From CAYUST01 sp041908765 (GTDB lineage Bacteria; Patescibacteriota; Gracilibacteria; Absconditabacterales; Absconditicoccaceae), in the NCBI GenBank assembly GCA_041908765.1, contig JAYREU010000057.1, forward strand, positions 1-5,373: DNA of 5,373 bases, given 5' to 3'. The notes under the pieces are model-generated. The model ran no database searches and was not told where the DNA came from. It saw nothing but the letters and a program-made list of their open reading frames with translations. This document shows, in pieces, positions 1 through 5,373 of the stretch (position 1 is the stretch's first letter; each line of letters begins with the position of its first letter). The position numbers were made by a program, and so were the translations under genes.

Positions 1-93
1 CGGCACCGCCAAAAAGAAATTGATCACGCCCCAGAGGGTGACGAGCAGGAGCAGGACGACAAAGGTGGCGATGATTTTCCGTGAGTGGCTCAT
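1..93 (-). CDS. Partial membrane-anchored or secreted protein, N-terminus only
   Basis: On the minus strand an ATG (complement of 91-93) opens a reading frame that stays open to the left edge, giving 31 visible residues. The start reads MSHSRK, followed by a strongly hydrophobic stretch at about residues 7-29 (IIATFVVLLLLVTLWG and on). This is a positively charged N-terminus followed by one membrane segment, as in a signal anchor or signal peptide. A TAG stop lies in frame nine codons upstream with no other ATG between, so this start is the only good one. No Shine-Dalgarno sequence precedes it; the bases just upstream are pyrimidine-rich (CCTCCACCTCCT). Codons are richer in G and C than in the neighbouring genes. 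The family cannot be named from 31 residues, and no TGA occurs in them. It could also be a chance open frame, but the clear charge/hydrophobic pattern argues for a real gene. Confidence 0.55.
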   Translation of the reverse strand, partial: MSHSRKIIATFVVLLLLVTLWGVINFFLAVP

Positions 94-116
94 AGGAGGT
101 GGAGGATGAGAAAAAA

Positions 117-122
117 GCTATA
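117..122 (-). promoter_or_regulatory. Possible -10 element for the left-edge gene
   Basis: The minus strand reads TATAGC here, a 5 of 6 match to TATAAT, about 23 bases upstream of the ATG at 93. Transcription would start near 105-110 and give a short leader. There is no recognisable -35 element, so this is weak support only. Confidence 0.2.
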
Positions 123-180
123 GAGTGAGTGTAGCGGTTTGGGAGGAGAAACATAGGGGAGAATAGGTTCTTGGAGAAAC

Positions 181-211
181 AAAAAGACTAACCGGAGAGG
201 CTAGCCTTAGT
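181..211 (-). terminator. Weak candidate terminator downstream of dinD
   Basis: Read on the minus strand, ACTAA (211-207) can pair with TTAGT (191-187). An inner GG/CC pair and a small GGCTAGCC self-complement lie between the arms. The hairpin is followed by C and five T (185-181). It sits about 100 bases after the dinD stop and before the next minus-strand gene, which is a sensible place for a terminator. The stem is short and interrupted, so the call is tentative. Confidence 0.35.
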
Positions 212-308
212 TGTAAGAATGAGAGCTCTTTTTGCCCTCGTTTCTCGATGCGAACACGTAGTGTATACAGATAATAGGCGTAGATGCAAATGTAATCCAA
301 AACTGTAG

Positions 309-1154
309 CTACTTTCTCTTTCACAACTTCTTGCTCTTGAGCGTGGTGGTAGATTCTTTGGAGAGTTGTTTACTGATTTTTTTGATGTCAGGCTCTGGGA
401 TGACTTCTTCGGGGACGATGCCTCTTTCGATGAGTGTTTCTCTGACGGTGCGGTTGTTGATGATGTGCTCTTTGGAGATGCGGGACTCTGTTTTGAGGTT
501 GTGATGTTTGGTATTGTAGATGGTGATTTCGGTCGTGAGATCTTTGGCTTTGAGGAGGATAGTGGGCATGAAGTCAGCAAGCGGTTGCGTTTGTTTGATG
601 CCTCGTTTGGTTTTCATAGCTTGTGTGGATCTACCGAAGAGGGCAGCGTCTCATTTGCTACGAATGAGCGCAAAGTTTTTGTCACTACGTGTTTGTTCGA
701 AAATAACTTTGGAGAGTTCGTTCTCTGTTTCGCTGAGTTTTTTGCGAGCGAGTATTCTTTCGTAGAGAGCTATTTTTTCTTGCAGAACTTCAAATTTTCT
801 GGTTTGTGTGGCAAAATAGGTCTGCGCAAAAGCTATTTCTGATTTACGAGGATCACCATTTTGAGCAATGAGATAGCAGGCGTATCTGGTGAGCATAATG
901 TCTGTGACTTGTCTTCTGGCTCCCTTAGCCGTATCTATCAATTTGCTGACGTCAGCAAAATGATCAGAAGCTAGGTTCTTACTGGCATTACACGATTCTA
1001 TTGCTTTTGTAATTACATCGAGAAAGTTTCTCCGTTGTGTATACCCGAGGAGTGGTTGAAGCTCTCTTGCCAGCCAAAACTCGATATCGTCAGCGGTGGT
1101 GTGCCTGACTGATTCAAAGTCTTGGAGCATACGATACATCATGTGTTGTTCCAT
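309..1154 (-). CDS. dinD: DNA damage-inducible protein D (DinD), TGA read as glycine
   Basis: Family knowledge: E. coli DinD is an SOS-induced protein that binds RecA nucleoprotein filaments, disassembles them and inhibits RecA strand exchange. Seen here: 281 residues from ATG 1154 to TAG 309-311, close to the 274 residues of E. coli DinD. Family motifs in order are EFWLAREL (25-32) with LLGY (35-38), DHF (64-66), LTRYACYLIAQNGDP (88-102), QTYFATQTR (111-119), GDAALFG (168-174) and PLADFMPTILLKAKD. IKKISKQLSK leads into a lysine-rich tail. Two TGA codons interrupt the frame under the standard code. Codon 168 is the invariant Gly of GDAALFG. Codon 278 would be the stop, but with TGA as Gly the protein gains Gly-Lys-Arg-Lys and ends at TAG. 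The frame is also open upstream to a TTG at 1289 (326 residues), but family length and alignment favour Met 1154. No Shine-Dalgarno sequence precedes that Met. An SOS role in this organism is inferred from the family, not seen. Confidence 0.93.
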
Positions 1155-1239
1155 ACGTTGGTGAGGATGAATAAAGTTCACAACACTGTAGAAAGATTTT
1201 TTCCGATTCCTAAGAATAACTACAGAATAATTTGTAGCT

Positions 1240-1261
1240 TTTTTACCGGCGCCGGTAAAAA
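1240..1261. promoter_or_regulatory. Perfect 22-bp palindrome, candidate operator upstream of dinD
   Basis: The half-site TTTTTACCGGC is followed directly by its exact reverse complement GCCGGTAAAAA, with no spacer. It lies 86 bases upstream of the dinD ATG in the divergent intergenic region. T-runs come before and A-runs after the GC core on both strands. That is the opposite polarity to an intrinsic terminator, so a protein-binding site is more likely. It does not match the E. coli (CTGT-N8-ACAG) or Bacillus (GAAC-N4-GTTC) LexA boxes. The bound regulator is unknown. Confidence 0.5.
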
Positions 1262-1273
1262 CTGCTCTCCAAC

Positions 1274-1301
1274 TTGCATTTGGGAGCAATTTGCTTATAC
1301 T
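1274..1301 (+). promoter_or_regulatory. Candidate promoter facing right, upstream of the terminator hairpin
   Basis: TTGCAT (1274-1279) lies 16 bases before TATACT (1296-1301), giving a -35-like and a good -10 element. A transcript would start near 1308 and meet the hairpin terminator at 1316-1360 almost at once. That would give an RNA of roughly 50 bases unless the terminator is read through. A dyad overlaps the -10. An ATG at 1313 opens a short frame beginning MKRALLEV, but nothing supports its translation. Confidence 0.35.
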
Positions 1302-1314
1302 GAAAGTACAGTAT
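1297..1314. promoter_or_regulatory. Dyad ATACTG-N6-CAGTAT over the intergenic promoter
   Basis: A perfect inverted repeat with 6-base arms and a 6-base spacer (AAAGTA). It overlaps the rightward -10 TATACT and, on the minus strand, a TATAAG (1299-1294) that could be a -10 for a leftward transcript into dinD. Its position suggests an operator able to control both directions. The core ACTG-N6-CAGT recalls SOS boxes but has a shorter spacer than E. coli LexA sites, so no regulator is assigned. Confidence 0.35.
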
Positions 1315-1315
1315 G

Positions 1316-1360
1316 AAAAGGGCCCTGCTAGAGGTAAGTCTCTACTGGGGGCCTTTTTTT
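1316..1360 (+). terminator. Strong intrinsic terminator or attenuator hairpin
   Basis: AAAAGG (1316-1321) pairs with CCTTTT (1352-1357). After one G-G mismatch, CCC (1323-1325) pairs with GGG (1348-1350). The inner stem TAGAG (1329-1333) pairs with CTCTA (1340-1344) around a 6-base loop. A run of seven T (1354-1360) follows. This is a classic rho-independent shape on the plus strand. No plus-strand gene ends just upstream, so it must stop a short RNA from the promoter near 1296, act as an attenuator for the ABC-F gene, or work on the minus strand, where four T follow the stem. Confidence 0.65.
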
Positions 1361-1380
1361 GTTATGGGAAAGGTATATGG

Positions 1381-1453
1381 ATTGCCACGTCCCCATTCAC
1401 TTCGTTCAGGGGCCTCGCAATGACGGGGTGACAAGGAGCTATCGCAATGACGG
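1381..1453. repeat. REP-like intergenic repeat with CGCAATGACGG units
   Basis: An imperfect inverted repeat, ATTGCCACGTCCCC (1381-1394) against GGGGCCTCGCAAT (1409-1421), encloses a 14-base centre containing CACTTCG. The 12-mer TCGCAATGACGG at 1415-1426 recurs exactly at 1442-1453. From memory, elements of the form ATTGC-CACG...TCGCAATGACGG occur as dispersed, non-coding palindromic repeats in many bacterial genomes. Here it fills the gap between the terminator and the ABC-F promoter and carries no gene. Copy number elsewhere in this genome cannot be seen. Confidence 0.55.
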
Positions 1454-1503
1454 CAGTGAAGAATTCCACCACCTTTTCATCTTTCATTTTCTCCTCTTTT
1501 CCC

Positions 1504-1509
1504 TATAGT
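1504..1509 (+). promoter_or_regulatory. Possible -10 element for the ABC-F gene
   Basis: TATAGT, a 5 of 6 match to TATAAT, lies 32 bases before the ATG at 1542. Transcription would begin near 1516 and give a leader of about 26 bases. A pyrimidine-rich stretch precedes it with no clear -35 element. Confidence 0.3.
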
Positions 1510-1532
1510 AAGCTCAATTTTATCGTGTGAAT

Positions 1533-1537
1533 AGGTG
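1533..1537 (+). promoter_or_regulatory. Weak ribosome binding site deciding the ABC-F start
   Basis: AGGTG ends 4 bases before ATG 1542. The spacing is short for a Shine-Dalgarno sequence. It nevertheless supports the upstream ATG over the TTG at 1569, which would be chosen if the TGA at 1548-1550 were read as stop. Confidence 0.3.
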
Positions 1538-1541
1538 TCGT

Positions 1542-3011
1542 ATGGCGTGAAATGCAAATACCGTTATCTTGAGATTTGATGACGTATCGTTCAAGTTTGG
1601 TGAAAAAAAGATTATCCTCAAGGAGGCAAGTTTTAGTATTCGTGAACATACCAAGATCACGATCATGGGACAAAATGGTGCGGGGAAGTCCACGATCTTC
1701 AAGATGATCACGGGAGATATCAAGCCACAGGAGGGGAAAATCCATATCGAGAAAGGCAAGACGATAGCGATTGCCAAACAGGTCATCCCGAGAGAGCAGT
1801 ATGAGATGACCGTCAAAGAATATTTCGCTACGGCGTTTCCTGAGAAGGACTACAAGATGGATCAAAAGATCGAGCGCGTGATGAAAGAGGTAGATCTCAA
1901 GGTGCCGGTAGATAAAAAAATCAAGCAACTGTCAGGTGGACAGCAGGCGAGATTGTTGCTGGCGCAAGCTATTATCCAAGAACCGGATATTCTCTTGCTC
2001 GATGAGCCAACCAACAACCTCGACGCGACGTGAATCGGGAATTTGTTGTGATTTTTGTTGACCTATGAGAAGACGGTGGTGGTGATTTCGCATGATGCGG
2101 AGTTTCTCAATATGTTTACGGATGGCGTCTTGTATGTGAACGTGATGACCCATCAGGTAGAGCAGTATCGAGGAGATTATCATGATGCCGTGGAGCAAAT
2201 TGCCAAGCAAGTAGAGAAAGATAAGGCGCTCAATGCCAGAGAAGAGCGTAGAATTTTGGATGCAAAAGAAAAAATAAACTTCTTTGCACAAAAGGGAGGT
2301 AAGATGAGAAAGTTGGCGAGCAAGATGAGAGATGAGGTCGAGGAGGCAGAAGAAAATAAAGTAGTCGTCAGAAAAGAGGACAAAACGATCAAGGCGTTTC
2401 ATATTGATTTTGAGGTCTTGCTCGATGCATTGTTGACGATCAAAAATATTGGCTTGATGGATGAAGAGCACAATCTGATCCACAAACCCTTCTCACTGGC
2501 TATCAAAAAAGGCGAAAGATATATGCTCGAAGGCCCCAATGGGATTGGGAAGACGACCTTGCTCAAAAGATTATTTCACCCTGAGGACGATGATGCAATC
2601 ATAGCACCAGGTGTGCGCGTAGGCTATTATTCTCAAGACTTCAATGCATTGGATATGCAGATGACCGTATGGGATGCATTGCATGAGGTGACGAATGAAG
2701 CGACAGATGAAGACGTCTTCAGAGCGGCGGCACAATTTTTGTTGTCGTCTGATTTGCTCAAGAATCCTATCGGGTCGTTGTCGGAGGGACAAAAAGGATT
2801 GCTGTGCTATGCAAGATTTGTCTTGCAAAAACCACACGTACTGATCTTGGACGAGCCGACCAATCATATCAACTTCCGTCATCTGCCCGTGATTGCACAA
2901 GCACTCAATGATTATAAGGGTGCTATCATCATGGTCTGCCATGATCAAGGATTCGTAGATCAACTCGAAGAGTTTGAAAAGATTGATCTCGGGAGACTGA
3001 TTGGGAGATAA
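1542..3011 (+). CDS. ABC-F family ATPase, two ABC domains, TGA read as glycine
   Basis: Family knowledge: ABC-F proteins are soluble twin ATPases without membrane domains, mostly acting at the ribosomal E site. Seen here: 489 residues, ATG 1542 to TAA 3009-3011. Domain 1 has Walker A GQNGAGKST (43-51), signature LSGGQ (130-134), Walker B/D-loop LLLDEPTNNLD (151-161) and H-loop ISHD (His184). A charged, probably coiled-coil linker follows (about 206-281). Domain 2 has Walker A GPNGIGKTT (331-339), signature LSEGQ (413-417), DEPTNHIN (437-444) and CHD (His467). TGA occurs at codons 3, 164 and 170. The latter two lie between the D-loop and H-loop of domain 1, where the standard code would split the gene in two. 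The ATG at 1542 lies two codons before the first TGA and restores a normal N-terminus leading into the first strand. The second D-loop has Asn444 where Asp is usual. The protein is at the short end for the family, with no arm or long C-terminal tail. The exact subfamily is not assigned. Confidence 0.93.
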
Positions 3012-3051
3012 CCTCTGACATCCTTTCGCTAGATTTTCTGCTCAAAACTCC

Positions 3052-3057
3052 TATAAT
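3052..3057 (+). promoter_or_regulatory. Consensus -10 (TATAAT) for the PBP gene, leaderless arrangement
   Basis: A perfect TATAAT is followed by exactly seven bases and then ATG 3065. The expected transcription start therefore falls at or within a base or two of the start codon, so the mRNA would have essentially no leader. No -35 hexamer is recognisable at normal spacing, and no Shine-Dalgarno sequence exists between the -10 and the ATG. Confidence 0.5.
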
Positions 3058-3064
3058 TCACCGT

Positions 3065-5373
3065 ATGCAACGATATTCCGCGCTCAATTCACTGTATGTA
3101 AGTATATTTTCTGTCCAATTGCGTAAGTTTTTCAAAACCAAAGAAGGACATCTTTTGTTGTTTTTCACGGGTTGTTTTTTGATCATCGTATTGAGACTAT
3201 TTTATTTGGAGGTGGTGCAGGGAGATTATTATAGAGATCTGTTGGTAAATCAGCATTATACCAAATCTGAGTTGAGAGCCAAGAGAGGACAAATATTTGT
3301 CACGGATAGATCCGGTAAGCATTTGCAGTTGACGGAGAATGTGCCGTTTTTCAATTTGTATGTCGATCCCAAGTTCGTCAATGATAAGCCCAAACTTATC
3401 TCTGTGTTGACGCCTATTTTGTATAAGCACTTTTGTGAAATTTATGGACTACAACAACCTACTATACGCCAGTGTGCGGAGAATATACAGGAGTTTTCGC
3501 GTACACAATTGTTGCCACAGAAGCAGTGAGTGTTTATCGAATCAGGAGGTAACCAATTCTATATCGATGATGCTGCTTGGGAACTCAGAGTGGCAGAAGC
3601 GCTCTCTGGATTCACCCAGTCAGGAGCCTATATGCTGATTGCACAGAGATTGGATGAGGTGATCAAGCAAGGACTCAAAGACAAAAATTATTTGTGATTT
3701 TTTGAAGAAAAAGAATTGTTGGAGGAGTTGGCAGATACGAAACGTTTCCCCTTTTTGCTGATAGAAAATACCTACTATGTGTATGTGCGTCCCGATGCTG
3801 CAGGCGGTGGTAGCCAACAGCAACTCAGAGATTTACAACAAACGTTGCTGAAGTACGGACAGATTTTTGATATCGATTATCTCAAAGCATTGCGTTCACC
3901 CCAAGAGATTAGGTATGTGAAATTATTGTCCCATATGAATGCCAAGATTGCGGAGATGATTAGAGAAACCAAGAAAGCATATTTCCAAGAAGCGGTGAGA
4001 GGAGTACCTTTGCTCCATGGATTGTGACTCGAGGAGTACTGGACAAGATACTATCCGTATGGTGAGTTTATGTCCAACATCTTGGGCTATATGGACAACG
4101 AAAATAAAGCGCACTATGGGGTAGAAGCATACTTTGACAAACAGTTGAGAGGTAGAGATGGTAAAATTATTGGTCTCGCAACGCCATGGATTGGCCAGGT
4201 CGGTGCAAACTCATTTGAGATCGAGCAACCGCAGGATGGCGCAGATGTCTATTTGACGATCGATCCGGTGATTCAAAGAGAGGGCGAAGAAATTGCCAAA
4301 CGTTTCATGCAAGAGTTCAATGCAGACTCAGTAGCGATCACGATCCTAGAGCCTGAGACAGGCAAGATTACTGCGTTGATCAACTATCCCACCTTTGATC
4401 CCAATGATCCTTCTGATGCGTATACGCTCAAACCGTTGTCGTATGATCAACATTACTTAATTGATAATTTGACGTTCATTGATATTCCCCTCTATTATCT
4501 TTCGTGAGAGCAACTCATTCAAGCCAAGACCGATGAGAGAGGACTCACCGGACACCAAAAATATGTGTTCGAAAACGGTATTGGTCCGCAAGTATTTATT
4601 GATAAAAATATTTGATATCCGTATGAGCCAGGTTCGGTCTTCAAGGCATTTACGCTCGGCATTGGTATCGATAGTGATGCGATTAGTATGTATGATTACT
4701 ATGAAGATAAATGATTTATTCAAATTGATCCATTCGTGATCAAAAATATTGATAAGAAATGTACGGGGACGCACACCTATTTGCATGCGTTGGAGTTTTC
4801 GTGCAACGTAGGGATGGTAAGGATCGCGCAGGCCATAAATAAATATGTGTTCTATACCTATCTCGATAGATTATGATTTGGTAAACTGACGACCGTCGAA
4901 CTAGCCTGAGAAGAAGAAGGAACGTTGCCTGATTTCAACTCGATTTCGTTGGCGAGATTTTTCAATAATGCGTTTGGACAAGGTATGTTGGTCACCCCGT
5001 TGCAAATGGCAGTAGGGTATGCGACGCTCGTGAATGGAGGACGACATATACAACCTACATTGGTGTCGGCTTTATACGATCCCCACAAACAGACGATACA
5101 ACAATTGGCTACCAAAAAAACTATGAGAGTATTCACCGCAGAAACAGCTGAACGTATGAAAGAAGCACTCCAAAGCGTCATAGATAATGGACACGTCAAA
5201 ATAAAATTGCCGGGGTTTTCGTTGTGAGGCAAAACAGGGACTGCGCAAATTGCGTACAAAGGAGAGTACCAACAAGGAGCATGATGGACGAATGGTTCGT
5301 TCATGGGTATTCTTACTGCCAAAGATACGCGTTATGTGATTTCTATTCAGGTGAGACGTCCGAGATTATCGCA
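3065..5373 (+). CDS. ftsI: Class B penicillin-binding protein (FtsI/PBP2 type), partial, TGA read as glycine
   Basis: Family knowledge: a monofunctional DD-transpeptidase that cross-links peptidoglycan outside the membrane for septation or elongation. Seen here: 769 residues, open at the right edge. A short basic cytoplasmic N-terminus and one membrane anchor (about 29-46) lead to the RGQIF..DRSG box (74-84) and RYYPYG (328-333) with LGY. GVEAYFDKQLRGRDG, LTID and PTFDPND follow. The active-site motifs are SVFK (Ser524, Lys527), SCN (579-581) and KTGT (723-726). FGQGMLVTPLQMA and NGG are also typical. In-frame TGA codons stand at 155, 211, 321, 481, 517, 550, 604, 615, 721 and 740. Those at 604 (L-x-FGK), 615 (LA-x-EEEG) and 721 (before GKTGT) match conserved small or Gly positions. 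I count about 51 GGN glycines, and the four Trp are TGG. The nucleophile at 524 lies about 200 residues later than in E. coli FtsI (Ser307), reflecting an enlarged pedestal and an insert before SVFK. PBP2/MrdA is the alternative; motif style favours FtsI. Confidence 0.93.

Noticed and set aside
118..324. Minus-strand 68-codon GTG-start frame overlapping the end of dinD
   Set aside because: The first half looks mildly protein-like, and the overlap with dinD could suggest translational coupling. However, it has no Shine-Dalgarno sequence, runs straight through the candidate dinD terminator, and its second half looks non-coding.
366..842. Plus-strand 158-codon open frame, rich in Phe, Asp and Gly
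   Set aside because: It lies antisense to the dinD coding region, resembles no known protein, and its composition (many Phe, Asp, Glu) mirrors the opposite-strand codons. DinD with its family motifs explains this DNA.
1155..1289. N-terminal extension of dinD to TTG 1289
   Set aside because: It would add 45 residues not seen in the family and would translate through the perfect palindrome. Met at 1154 gives the usual DinD length.
1313..1423. Plus-strand minicistron starting MKRALLEV inside the terminator and repeat region
   Set aside because: The frame reads through a strong hairpin and then a REP-like repeat, whose translation in this phase is a familiar artefact. There is no ribosome binding site.
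1503..1928. Minus-strand open frames of 98-183 codons opposite the ABC-F gene (1503-2483)
   Set aside because: They are antisense shadows of the ABC-F coding frame, which carries all Walker and signature motifs. The shadow proteins show no family features.
3065..5373. A decayed PBP pseudogene, or repeated frameshift/sequencing error
   Set aside because: All ten interruptions are TGA, the phase never shifts, all catalytic motifs are intact, and two other genes show the same pattern. Decay would also produce TAA, TAG and frameshifts.
3065..5373. TGA read as tryptophan (Mycoplasma-type code 4) or as selenocysteine
   Set aside because: Several TGA columns match conserved Gly or small residues, Trp is already encoded by TGG, and ten scattered TGA in a cell-wall enzyme with no adjacent SECIS-like need does not suit selenocysteine.

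Overview
The window reads as chromosome from a Patescibacteria (CPR) bacterium that uses genetic code 25, where TGA means glycine. This code is known from Absconditabacteria (SR1) and Gracilibacteria (BD1-5/GN02). All three genes whose families I recognise are cut into fragments by TGA under the standard code. Each becomes one continuous, family-like protein when TGA is read as an amino acid. I count ten such codons in a class B penicillin-binding protein, three in an ABC-F ATPase and two in a DinD protein. Several fall on conserved glycines: the GDAALFG motif of DinD, and the residues before KTGT, in the GFG motif and in the GE..G motif of the PBP. Tryptophan is still written TGG. The two genuine stops visible are TAG (dinD) and TAA (ABC-F). 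SR1 and Gracilibacteria cannot be separated from this window alone.

Layout, left to right. Positions 1-93, minus strand: the first 31 codons of a membrane-anchored or secreted protein of unknown function that runs off the left edge. Positions 94-308: a short gap with a weak hairpin that may end the dinD transcript. Positions 309-1154, minus strand: dinD, whose E. coli homologue is an SOS protein that acts on RecA filaments. Positions 1155-1541: a 387-base divergent intergenic region. It holds a perfect 22-bp palindrome, a promoter-like site overlapped by a second dyad, a strong hairpin-plus-T-run terminator just downstream of it, and a REP-like repeat built around CGCAATGACGG. Positions 1542-3011, plus strand: an ABC-F ATPase with two nucleotide-binding domains. 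Positions 3065-5373, plus strand: an FtsI/PBP2-type transpeptidase, cut by the right edge. Its start lies 7 bases after a perfect TATAAT, which suggests a leaderless mRNA.

The genes do not form one obvious pathway. DinD belongs to DNA-damage handling, the ABC-F protein most likely to ribosome/translation function, and the PBP to septal or elongation peptidoglycan synthesis. The ABC-F and PBP genes are 53 bases apart on the same strand and may be partly co-transcribed, although the PBP appears to have its own promoter. Three of the four visible starts lack a convincing Shine-Dalgarno sequence.

The main finding is the recoding. A standard-code annotation would break these three genes into about a dozen fragments, place the ABC-F start too far downstream and clip the DinD C-terminus. 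I found no mobile element, CRISPR array, tRNA or rRNA, and no clearly undescribed defence-type system.
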